From NCBI GenBank assembly GCA_010027825.1, contig RGUK01000087.1, forward strand, positions 1-6,142: a stretch of DNA of 6,142 nucleotides, given 5' to 3'. Made by a program: the position numbers and the translations under genes. The first letter of the stretch is position 1. Each line of letters starts with the position of its first letter. Shown in pieces: positions 1 to 4,075 of this stretch. Under the pieces are notes generated by a model. The model saw only the letters and a program-made list of their open reading frames with translations. It made no database searches and was not told the origin of the DNA. The DNA is from a bacterium. Its GTDB lineage: Bacteria > Dependentiae > Babeliae > Babeliales > RVW-14.

Positions 1-148
1 TCCCGTTCATGCCGATGCCGAAGTCCACACCTGTTATGAACTCAATGCGCGTATCGCCCGACTGGTAACTTTTGACACCAAGGAGCGCTGGTACTACGCA
101 CCCACTAAGCCCACTTGCTACTAATACTGCTAAGATTACCTTTGCCAT
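1..148 (-). CDS. Predicted lipoprotein, N-terminal part only (runs off the left edge)
   Basis: An ATG at 148 is preceded by GGAGGCAAT, the same SD block used by other left-half genes. The 49 visible codons stay open to base 1, so the C-terminus is missing. Residues 2-16 form a short signal peptide: a lysine at 3, a hydrophobic core VILAVLVASG, then the lipobox Leu14-Ser15-Gly16-Cys17. Cys17 would be the lipidated, +1 residue of the mature protein after signal peptidase II cleavage. The mature part begins VVPALLGVKSY and looks soluble. The start lies 12 bases after the stop of the 58-aa gene, so it is probably the next gene of the same transcript. Phages carry lipoproteins as outer-membrane spanin subunits or superinfection-exclusion proteins, but too little is visible to choose. 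The lipoprotein call is fairly secure; the function is unknown. Confidence 0.72.
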   Translation of the reverse strand, partial: MAKVILAVLVASGLSGCVVPALLGVKSYQSGDTRIEFITGVDFGIGMNG

Positions 149-160
149 ATTGCCTCCACG

Positions 161-337
161 TTACTTAGGGTTCACTACCTTGCTTAAAGAGCTGAGAGTC
201 GCCGCATGACGCTTCTCTGCCCTCGTGAGCTCTTTCTTGCTATCAAGCTGCTGGTTGTAGCGAGTCATCGCCTCCACTAGAGCCTTAGCTACTAGATGAC
301 TGTCAGCCGCTATTGTCTTCTTATCTTTTTGTCCCAT
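161..337 (-). CDS. Small charged helical phage protein, 58 aa, unrecognised
   Basis: The ATG at 337 follows GAGGAGGCAT, a near-perfect SD placed slightly close to the start. The frame closes with TAA at 161-163. The protein begins MGQKDKKTIAAD and ends SKVVNPK. It is rich in Lys, Arg, Ala, Glu and Gln with no cysteines, hydrophobic segment or signal peptide, so a soluble, mostly alpha-helical protein is expected. Its start overlaps the last 17 bases of the 104-aa gene, the usual sign of translational coupling, and the lipoprotein gene follows 12 bases after its stop. I do not recognise a family. The strong SD, tight packing and sensible composition support it as a real gene despite its small size. 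Confidence 0.75.
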   Translation of the reverse strand: MGQKDKKTIAADSHLVAKALVEAMTRYNQQLDSKKELTRAEKRHAATLSSLSKVVNPK

Positions 338-635
338 ATGCCTCCTCTGCTATTAGCCTTAAAGCCTGCGCGCAAGTGTCCACGTCGAACTCTCCAGGCT
401 CGCCTAGTAGCTGCCTGAGCGAACTGAGGATGGTCTCACACTGCCCCACTGGCACGTTGCGATATTGTTGCTTCTGTCCCCTCATGTATATTTCGAGCCC
501 GTCAATCAGCATACGCAATCCGCGCTCTGCATCTCCGTACTCGTATATGAGAGCCCGTTGTCTAGAACACTCAACGGGCTTTTGTTTCTGCTGCTCAAAG
601 AGCCTGTAGCTCAATTCCTGTAGCTTCGTTTGCAT
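321..635 (-). CDS. Phage protein, 104 aa, unrecognised
   Basis: The ATG at 635 follows AAAGGTGATAA, a weaker SD than its neighbours. The start lies inside the last 41 bases of the 180-aa gene, so translation is probably coupled to that gene. The protein opens MQTKLQELSYRLFEQQKQK and has two Cys residues in separate places (VECSR near 22 and GQCET near 65) plus one near 87, with no zinc-binding spacing. It is mostly amphipathic helix with no membrane segment. I do not recognise a family. The 41-base overlap is long for an operon, but both frames have ordinary protein composition there, and the downstream 58-aa start overlaps this gene in turn. Confidence 0.72.
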   Translation of the reverse strand: MQTKLQELSYRLFEQQKQKPVECSRQRALIYEYGDAERGLRMLIDGLEIYMRGQKQQYRNVPVGQCETILSSLRQLLGEPGEFDVDTCAQALRLIAEEAYGTKR

Positions 636-1137
636 TTATCACCTTTGCCTTTTTTAATATGCTGCGTTTCACGTTGTACTCGACACCTTCTGCGGTCCTT
701 GCAACCCATGTCCCACGAGTCTTGGTGGAGCGTCGGACAAGAGTATATTCCTTGCCTCCATACACCATTAGTCTGCCCGTAAGGTCTCCGCTTAGAGAGC
801 GCCCCTTGGCTATCTCCGCCCTACACATCTCTCGCCATCGAAGAGCCGTTTGGTCTTCGGTCGGTGAGAGAAGAGCTAGGATGCGTTTAGGACACCTGTA
901 GTAGTACGGACCCATCTCTTCATCCAAGGTCTTGAGCCCTATACGTCCACGCTCGGACCTACGGTCGATGAGGACCACCGCTGCACGAACTTTGCCGTCG
1001 CCATTACTCCTCCACGCTACATAAGCCTCATTCAACTTGATAGTCATTCCGACCACATCGCTACCAGAGAACTCGTTGCGCTTAATGAACTCGAAAATAG
1101 TCTCGTCGAATCGCTTTTCACTAAACCACCAGCCCAT
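595..1137 (-). CDS. Conserved phage hypothetical protein, 180 aa (possibly DUF6927-like)
   Basis: The ATG at 1137 follows GGAGGGTAAT and lies one base after the TAA of the 122-aa gene. The N-terminus MGWWFSEKRFDE and the central stretch at residues 71-87 (LDEEMGPYYYRCPKRIL), then LLSPTE and WREMCR, match a pattern I remember from phage and plasmid proteins of unknown function: MGW at the start, then LDE.MGPY..CP..IL..L.P and WR..CR. I believe this is the family called DUF6927, but that name is from memory and unverified. Residues 115-165 look like an added beta-rich segment (SGDLTGRLMVYGGKEYTL, GTWVARTAEG). Length is typical for an intact gene. No catalytic motif is visible, and the role is unknown. 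Confidence 0.8.
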   Translation of the reverse strand: MGWWFSEKRFDETIFEFIKRNEFSGSDVVGMTIKLNEAYVAWRSNGDGKVRAAVVLIDRRSERGRIGLKTLDEEMGPYYYRCPKRILALLSPTEDQTALRWREMCRAEIAKGRSLSGDLTGRLMVYGGKEYTLVRRSTKTRGTWVARTAEGVEYNVKRSILKKAKVINANEATGIELQAL

Positions 1138-1138
1138 A

Positions 1139-1507
1139 TTACCCTCCGTACTTCTTAATGAACTCAGTCACCGTACCGTGGAAAAACTCACTCTTAGTGC
1201 GCTCATCGCTAAAGCCATTGAACTTGAACGCGCACACTACATACTCAACCGAGAAAGTGTCCTTGTTGTAGAACTCCTCTATTGAGTAGTGGTACTCAGT
1301 GTCGCCGTGGTCATCCCAGTGAGAGGTTATCTCAGCGAGATGATTGCCTCTGATGAACTGCTCTGCTGCTCCACCGCGCACATCTTTGTTAAACGCTGCA
1401 AGCATACTTCTGAAGTACGTCGCTGCGCCCTCGGGGTAGCCGTCATAGTGAATGTATGTGTGGACCTCAGTCTCGCCCTTGAATGTATATGTTGCTCTCG
1501 TTGACAT
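1139..1507 (-). CDS. Conserved phage hypothetical protein with HYDGYPEG motif, 122 aa
   Basis: I place the start at the ATG at 1507 (MSTRATYTFKGE) because it follows a perfect AGGAGGCAAT. The open frame reaches an earlier ATG at 1618, but that 37-residue extension overlaps the 67-aa gene and has no SD. Residues 18-25 read HYDGYPEG, within a beta-strand-rich N-terminus, followed by AATYFRSML. I recall small phage proteins that open M.TR.TY.F and carry a (H/Y)xDGYPEG box, all of unknown function. The rest is acidic and aromatic (HWDDHGDTEYHYSIEEFYN). The gene starts 8 bases past the stop of the 67-aa gene, whose TAG forms part of this SD, and ends one base before the 180-aa gene. Confidence 0.82.
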   Translation of the reverse strand: MSTRATYTFKGETEVHTYIHYDGYPEGAATYFRSMLAAFNKDVRGGAAEQFIRGNHLAEITSHWDDHGDTEYHYSIEEFYNKDTFSVEYVVCAFKFNGFSDERTKSEFFHGTVTEFIKKYGG

Positions 1508-1515
1508 ATTGCCTC

Positions 1516-1719
1516 CTAATTGTTGATAAAGTACCGCTTGGTCTCTGTTAGTTGCCCACCCGCTACTAAGTAGGTAACAGTCTCGCCAGAGAGCGTGTTT
1601 ACTATTTGCGCCTGGCACTCTTCGCCGCCTTGAGCTGCGAACTGCTGCGCCTTAGCTGTAGTTGCGAATACTGAGAAGGCGAACTGCCTGCCCCGCTTAT
1701 AGAGAGAAACCTCGTACAT
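1516..1719 (-). CDS. Small phage protein, 67 aa, unrecognised; first gene after the second promoter
   Basis: The ATG at 1719 follows AGGAGGCAATT and is the first start downstream of the promoter/hairpin cassette at 1738-1793. The protein (MYEVSLYKRGRQFAF...) looks like a small beta-alpha-beta fold: a strand VSLYKRG, a strand QFAFSVFATT, a helix TAKAQQFAAQGG, then strands TVTYLVAG. It ends INN followed by TAG at 1516-1518, and that stop is embedded in the SD of the next gene, so the two are likely translated in step. I do not recognise a family. It heads the five-gene run down to the lipoprotein. Confidence 0.78.
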   Translation of the reverse strand: MYEVSLYKRGRQFAFSVFATTAKAQQFAAQGGEECQAQIVNTLSGETVTYLVAGGQLTETKRYFINN

Positions 1720-1737
1720 AATTGCCTCCTAAAAATA

Positions 1738-1756
1738 CGACGGTAACGAACCGTCG
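1738..1756 (-). promoter_or_regulatory. 5' mRNA hairpin upstream of the 67-aa gene
   Basis: On the minus strand this reads CGACGGT, loop TCGTT, ACCGTCG: a perfect 7-bp stem. It starts about 7 bases past the predicted -10 box, so the transcript should begin at or within a base or two of the stem. The SD follows 8 bases after the stem (TATTTTTA, then GGAGG at 1725-1729). A 5'-terminal stem-loop commonly protects mRNA against 5'-end-dependent decay; that role is inferred here. Confidence 0.72.
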
Positions 1757-1763
1757 ATTCCGC

Positions 1764-1793
1764 ATTATTGTCACACTTTTTATCTCGTGTCAA
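1764..1793 (-). promoter_or_regulatory. Sigma70-type promoter for the 67-aa gene operon
   Basis: On the minus strand the -35 is TTGACA (1793-1788), a perfect consensus. An 18-base spacer is followed by the -10 AATAAT (1769-1764), five of six matches to TATAAT. The same TTGACA-18-AATAA arrangement stands upstream of the gene starting at 2721, which supports both calls. Confidence 0.8.
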
Positions 1794-1796
1794 CAG

Positions 1797-1854
1797 ATTA
1801 CCAGGGGCGCTGCCAGTGCTCTAATGCCCTAACAGCGTAACCCCCGATGGTAAT
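1797..1854 (-). repeat. Composite inverted repeat between two transcription units
   Basis: The left arm 1797-1812 reads ATTACCA, GGGG, CGCTG. The right arm 1833-1854 reads CAGCG, then CCCC, then TGGTAAT, with small bulges (TAA plus one C, and GA). That gives about 16 pairs around a 20-base loop. It lies between the stop at 1877 and the -35 at 1793. It is not followed by a T run on the minus strand, so a simple rho-independent terminator is not supported. It could be an RNA-processing site, a factor-dependent terminator structure or an operator. Confidence 0.55.
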
Positions 1855-1876
1855 TAAGAAAAACACAAAAACTTTT

Positions 1877-2092
1877 TTACTTTTGCGCGGACGGTCGAGA
1901 GAAAAATCCATGCTTGGGATCGTTCTTCGCTGGCTCAATCGTCGCTTTGAAAGTGACTGCATCGCCCCTCTCAACAGTAAGCGCCGACGGTACAGTGCCC
2001 CACAACGTATAGCCTTCCTGCGCCTTGACGAGCATCTTGAGCGTTGACCCATACGAACCCTCCACCATCTTTGTTGTTAAAACCGCAGTCGC
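1877..2092 (-). CDS. C-terminal half of the zinc-finger/beta-barrel phage protein, in the -1 frame
   Basis: This frame continues the protein coded at 2721-2077 after a -1 shift at GGGG 2092-2095, reading ATAVLTTKMVEG, then STLKMLV, GYTLWGTVPSAL, VERGDAVTFKATIEP and GFFSRPSAQK before TAA at 1879-1877. From memory, phage proteins with the same kind of N-terminus end in just such a domain: a small beta-rich, OB-like unit with K.LV...G...WGT.P..L..V.RGD.V.F.A...P......GFF.RP. The first ATG in this frame (2068) has no SD; the bases before it read AACAACAAAG, while every other gene in this half has a clear one. I therefore treat it as part of one 281-aa protein (210 + 71 residues), not a separate 63-aa gene. 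It is either a programmed frameshift, a natural mutation or a one-base sequencing loss. Confidence 0.7.
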   Translation of the reverse strand, partial: ATAVLTTKMVEGSYGSTLKMLVKAQEGYTLWGTVPSALTVERGDAVTFKATIEPAKNDPKHGFFSRPSAQK

Positions 2093-2721
2093 CCCGTCGG
2101 GCAGTCTTGAGCCGCTGCCTTCTCTGCTGCCCTTTGTGCTTCTATCTCCTCGCGGTGGTTAATCGTATGGAGTAACTTCCGCATAAACGCTTCCTGCTTC
2201 TCTGAGAGACTGCCATAGCGAATCAGGTTGCGGACCATATCGTTCACGGTATTCTCTTCGTAAAAGTCGGGGCGGTTAGTCATCTTCCAGATATCCCACG
2301 CCTGAGAGAGTCCCATCTCTGACAGAACTGCTTGAGCTTTCATCTTGCCCGCTGCGTACTCCTTAGCGTTAGCAACTTGACGCCGAGCTGTATTGAAAGC
2401 GTTCTCGCACCCAAAGCCTAACTTCTGAGCGCAATCCTCGCCCACGCGAATTACCTCTTTGCTTGGCTCGTGATAGAACGCTGCAAGATATAGAGCGTTG
2501 GCTCCACAACACTGACAAGTGCCGCCGTGCTCATGCCCAGCCCACTTTGCACCGTGGCTCTTCATGAAGTGGCGGATGTTCTCGCGCTCTTCAGCGAGCA
2601 TCGCCGCGCCGCCCACCTCGGTCTGCTCGCGTGGGTCGTAAACAATACCGATGAACTCGTACTCCTCCGGCTTAATAACCGATGGTCTATGAATATCTGT
2701 GCGATTGATTGCGCTTGTCAT
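2077..2721 (-). CDS. Phage zinc-finger protein, N-terminal 214 aa; probably reads on into 2092-1877 by a -1 shift
   Basis: The ATG at 2721 follows AGGAGGCAATT, downstream of a promoter and 5' hairpin. Residues 63-72 (HEHGGTCQCC) with GEDC at 94-97 form a likely metal-binding knuckle: Cys69, Cys72 and Cys97, with His63 or His65 as candidate fourth ligand. Residues 170-184 (GSLSEKQEAFMRKLL) are a 'LS.KQ..F...LL' helix that I recall from phage proteins of unknown function, and 189-204 is a charged linker helix ending in alanines. The frame stops eight residues after a DCPTG turn, exactly where the beta-rich C-terminal domain would be expected. That domain is present in the -1 frame, so the TAA at 2077 probably is not the true end. 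Nucleic-acid binding is plausible but unproven. Confidence 0.8.
   Translation of the reverse strand: MTSAINRTDIHRPSVIKPEEYEFIGIVYDPREQTEVGGAAMLAEERENIRHFMKSHGAKWAGHEHGGTCQCCGANALYLAAFYHEPSKEVIRVGEDCAQKLGFGCENAFNTARRQVANAKEYAAGKMKAQAVLSEMGLSQAWDIWKMTNRPDFYEENTVNDMVRNLIRYGSLSEKQEAFMRKLLHTINHREEIEAQRAAEKAAAQDCPTGRLRF
2092..2095 (-). other. Candidate -1 frameshift or one-base-loss site (GGGG)
   Basis: The 0-frame codons here are ACG GGG CGA. A glycine tRNA on GGG can slip back one base and still read GGG, after which the next codon becomes GCG and the C-terminal domain follows. A fifth G would have the same effect, so a homopolymer undercall is an equal alternative. There is no classical X XXY YYZ heptamer and I see no strong stimulatory hairpin just downstream. 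Confidence 0.5.
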
Positions 2722-2736
2722 AATTGCCTCCTAAAA

Positions 2737-2755
2737 ATACGGTAACGAACCGCAT
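2737..2755 (-). promoter_or_regulatory. 5' mRNA hairpin upstream of the zinc-finger gene
   Basis: On the minus strand this reads ATGCGGT, loop TCGTT, ACCGTAT: seven pairs including one G-U. It is the counterpart of the hairpin at 1738-1756, with the same loop and inner pairs but different outer pairs that still match (A-U and U-A in place of C-G and G-C). The SD GGAGG follows at the same short distance. Confidence 0.7.
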
Positions 2756-2761
2756 GGTTGA

Positions 2762-2791
2762 TTTATTACATTAACTTTTATTCAGTGTCAA
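2762..2791 (-). promoter_or_regulatory. Sigma70-type promoter for the zinc-finger gene
   Basis: The minus strand carries -35 TTGACA (2791-2786), an 18-base spacer, and -10 AATAAA (2767-2762), four of six to consensus. AT-rich sequence upstream (2792-2860) could act as an UP element. The layout matches the promoter at 1764-1793 base for base in spacing. Confidence 0.72.
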
Positions 2792-2821
2792 CATTCTAAA
2801 AACCAAAATCGAATTGAAATC

Positions 2822-2849
2822 AAAAGTCACCCAAAATATAGCGACTTTT
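2822..2849. repeat. AT-rich inverted repeat
   Basis: AAAAGTC (2822-2828) and GACTTTT (2843-2849) are perfect inverted arms around 14 bases, and three more T follow on the plus strand. The stem is weak for a terminator. It sits just upstream of the promoter at 2762-2791, so it might be an operator. Confidence 0.4.
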
Positions 2850-2881
2850 TTTCTGGGAAGTCGAACCCCCCCCCGACCTCG

Positions 2882-2948
2882 TTTTCCACAGGGTGTGAAA
2901 TTTTTGCGGACCGCTACGCAAACTTTTCCACGGCTACGCAAAGTTTGC
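2882..2948. repeat. DnaA-box-like sequences and nested inverted repeats
   Basis: TTTTCCACA (2882-2890) differs at one base from the DnaA box TTATCCACA, and TTTTCCACG (2924-2932) differs at two. GCAAACTTT (2918-2926) and AAAGTTTGC (2940-2948) form a perfect 9-bp inverted repeat with a 13-base gap. The word GCTACGCAAA occurs twice, at 2913 and 2933. An origin role is inference only; two partial boxes are weak evidence. Confidence 0.35.
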
Positions 2949-3009
2949 ATAGCTGTTTGACATACCCAGAGCCTCACGCGTCTTGTAAAGACTCGTTAGG
3001 TTGACTTAG

Positions 3010-3051
3010 CACCTGCCACAAAATCACGTTTGAGAGTCAAAATCGATCTCG
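3010..3051. repeat. 42-bp direct repeat, copy 1
   Basis: The repeat opens CACCTGCCACAAAATCACG and ends AAAATCGATCTCG. It matches copy 2 (3091-3132) at 40 of 42 bases. It contains the dyad TTTGA-GAG-TCAAA (3029-3041), which looks like a repressor or activator half-site pair. The first GATC of the right half lies in this copy, at 3045-3048. Confidence 0.85.
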
Positions 3052-3090
3052 AATAAAACGAGGGTGTGTGCGGATACTTTGAATACCTAA

Positions 3091-3132
3091 CACTTGCCAC
3101 AAAACCACGTTTGAGAGTCAAAATCGATCTCG
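3091..3132. repeat. 42-bp direct repeat, copy 2
   Basis: It differs from copy 1 at two bases only (CACTTGCC for CACCTGCC, and AAAACCACG for AAAATCACG). The dyad TTTGAGAGTCAAA is conserved exactly at 3110-3122. The start-to-start distance is 81 bp. Copy 2 runs directly into the 10-bp tandem repeats. Confidence 0.85.
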
Positions 3133-3210
3133 TGGGCTCCCATGGGCTCCCATTGGCTCCCATGGGCTCCCGTAGGCTCCCGTGGGCTCCCGTGGGCTCC
3201 CGCGGGCTCC
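3131..3210. repeat. Eight tandem 10-bp repeats, consensus C(A/G)TGGGCTCC
   Basis: Eight exact decamers follow one another without a gap. The last six bases are GGCTCC in all eight, while the second to fourth bases vary (GTG, ATG, ATT, ATG, GTA, GTG, GTG, GCG). A period of 10 is close to one helical turn, so a protein binding GGCTCC would line up on one face of the DNA. Iteron-like binding sites, a replication-slippage minisatellite or a regulatory array are possible. Confidence 0.88.
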
Positions 3211-3239
3211 TACGTTCGATCTATTTCATTATAACGATT

Positions 3240-3340
3240 GATCAAGGGGAGCGGATTCACTCCCCGATCCCTTGGATATTCTAAGATCCCGCGGGATCCG
3301 CGAGATCGTAGAATACCCACGGGGGATTACTCCCCCGCGG
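3240..3340 (-). terminator. Run of three hairpins downstream of the amidotransferase gene
   Basis: Read in the direction of transcription: CCGCGGGGGA, loop GTAA, TCCCCCGTGG (3340-3317) is a 10-bp stem with a GNRA tetraloop and one G-U pair, a pair that exists only on the minus-strand RNA. Next, 3314-3278 pairs ATTCTA and GATC with GATC and TAGAAT around an inner CGCGG/CCGCG. Last, GGGGAG and CTCCCC pair around 3247-3265. None is followed by a T run, so a rho-independent terminator is not proven. A 3'-end stabiliser or a factor-dependent terminator is equally possible. Confidence 0.5.
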
Positions 3341-3348
3341 ATTCTTGG

Positions 3349-3939
3349 CTATTCATCCCACACGTATCGCGAACGCTCCACGTATCGGGATCCCCCGTGA
3401 AGCGGGAGACTGTAGGATCTTTGAATGAATGAATCATTCGATCCGATTACACTCCCGCGGATCTTCACCCATGATCTTGATCCGTATGTATGGATCCCTT
3501 CCGTGGAGATCGTGCAAAACATCCCCGACACCGAGCGGAGCACCTTAGATCGATCCCTTGGATCTTTGATCTCGCCTAATACTCTAGCAAGATCCATCGA
3601 ATCCGAGATCCCACGATCTCCCGATCTCCCGAACGCCGACAAAACGCCATTGTGCATGAGATACGATCCCGATCTCCCGATCTTGAAAGGATGCGTGTTC
3701 GATTCTACGATCGATCCATGAGTAGCGTATCTCAAATGTAGAGCGATCCTGATATCGGGATCGATCCCCTTCAATTCTCCCTTGAGTGTATCCAGATCCA
3801 TGATCCCCTTCACTACTTCTACCCCCTTCCCGTTCGTTCGGGGATACGCAATCCCCGCGCCGTGAGGATTGGATATCCACGCCGAATCAAGATCAACCTT
3901 CCGAATATCCTTAGTCTTACCAATTAAGATCACGCACAT
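3349..3939 (-). CDS. Class II glutamine amidotransferase-like (Ntn-hydrolase) protein, 196 aa
   Basis: The protein begins Met-Cys-Val, so removal of Met would expose Cys as the N-terminal nucleophile that defines class II glutamine amidotransferases. Supporting motifs are NPHGAGIAY (24-32), LRYATHG with a following NTHPF (69-85, the glutamine-site RxATHG box), MHNGVL (95-100, the HNG turn) and SDSMDL (112-117). These enzymes hydrolyse glutamine to release ammonia, or act as amidohydrolases on gamma-glutamyl amides. About 200 residues is normal for stand-alone phage versions, and there is no synthetase domain attached. The ATG at 3939 follows AAGGGAACCAT and an unstructured CAAACAAACAAA leader. 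The upstream gene is an amidoligase, so this protein may supply ammonia to it or trim its product. Ser, Arg and Asp are frequent because of GATC-rich coding. Confidence 0.88.
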   Translation of the reverse strand: MCVILIGKTKDIRKVDLDSAWISNPHGAGIAYPRTNGKGVEVVKGIMDLDTLKGELKGIDPDIRIALHLRYATHGSIVESNTHPFKIGRSGSYLMHNGVLSAFGRSGDRGISDSMDLARVLGEIKDPRDRSKVLRSVSGMFCTISTEGIHTYGSRSWVKIRGSVIGSNDSFIQRSYSLPLHGGSRYVERSRYVWDE

Positions 3940-3943
3940 ATGG

Positions 3944-4072
3944 TTCCCTTTGTTTGTTTGTTGCTTAACTACTCAGATCCCACGGCTCCCCGTGAAGATC
4001 CGGGATCGTAAGATCCCCGATCCCCCGCGCGCTCCACGCGAGAGATCGGGGAGCTTACGCGCTCCCCCGATC
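3944..4072 (-). repeat. 129-bp structured leader, copy A, before the amidotransferase gene
   Basis: It is about 94% identical to copy B (5430-5557), with one indel and seven substitutions. It fills the gap between the amidoligase stop and the amidotransferase start. In RNA order it offers GATCGGGGGAGC/GCTCCCCGATC (4072-4044), GGGATC/GATCCC around a TTAC loop (4017-4002), and CACGG, loop GGAG, CCGTG (3994-3981), then single-stranded CAACAAACAAACAAAGGGAA. The segment GCTCCCCGATC (4054-4044) can instead pair with GATCGGGG at 4022-4015, so two folds compete. Confidence 0.85.
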
Positions 4073-4075
4073 CTA

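Larger units (their letters stand above)
2792..3348. other. Gene-free control or origin-like region between the two halves
   Basis: No convincing gene is present. In order it holds: AT-rich DNA with an inverted repeat (2822-2849); T7 and C9 runs; DnaA-box-like TTTTCCACA and a second TTTTCCACG; a 9-bp inverted repeat (2918-2948); two copies of a 42-bp direct repeat; eight 10-bp tandem repeats; and three hairpins after the amidotransferase gene. This density of repeats and AT-rich DNA resembles a replication origin or a complex regulatory region. It also spans the switch from GATC-poor to GATC-rich sequence. Confidence 0.55.

Noticed and set aside
1508..1618. An N-terminal extension of the 122-aa gene to an ATG at 1618
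   Set aside because: No SD at that start and it would overlap most of the 67-aa gene. The ATG at 1507 has a perfect AGGAGGCAAT.
1738..1756. A tRNA T-arm (GACGG, TTCGTTA, CCGTC) with D-arm-like sequence further upstream
   Set aside because: The T at the position of the invariant A58, no anticodon arm at the right distance, a promoter in between, and a second copy lacking any tRNA context all argue against a tRNA. A leader hairpin explains it better.
1798..2052. Minus-strand frame of 84 codons overlapping the zinc-finger gene tail
   Set aside because: No SD, Arg/Ser-rich shadow composition, and it overlaps the conserved-looking C-terminal domain and the intergenic inverted repeat.
2771..2977. 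Minus-strand frame of 68 codons in the intergenic region
   Set aside because: It runs through the promoter of the zinc-finger gene and the C9 tract, has no SD and no protein-like pattern.
3010..3132. A minimal CRISPR array (two 42-bp repeats, 39-bp spacer)
   Set aside because: Only two copies, no terminal palindrome, an internal dyad, and no cas gene in the window. Direct repeats with an operator-like dyad fit better.
3228..3233. Perfect TATAAT on the minus strand as a promoter -10
   Set aside because: No -35 at 16-19 bases upstream (ATCCGC there), and the next start codon downstream is hundreds of bases away.
3066..3284. Plus-strand frame through the 10-bp tandem repeats
   Set aside because: The predicted LP.APMGS-type repeats arise from translating the decamers. 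No SD, and it opposes all other genes.
3425..3721. Plus-strand frames opposite the amidotransferase and amidoligase genes (also 4084-4401 and 4485-4733)
   Set aside because: GATC is palindromic and free of stops in most frames, so GATC-rich genes throw long open frames on the other strand. None has an SD or a recognisable motif.
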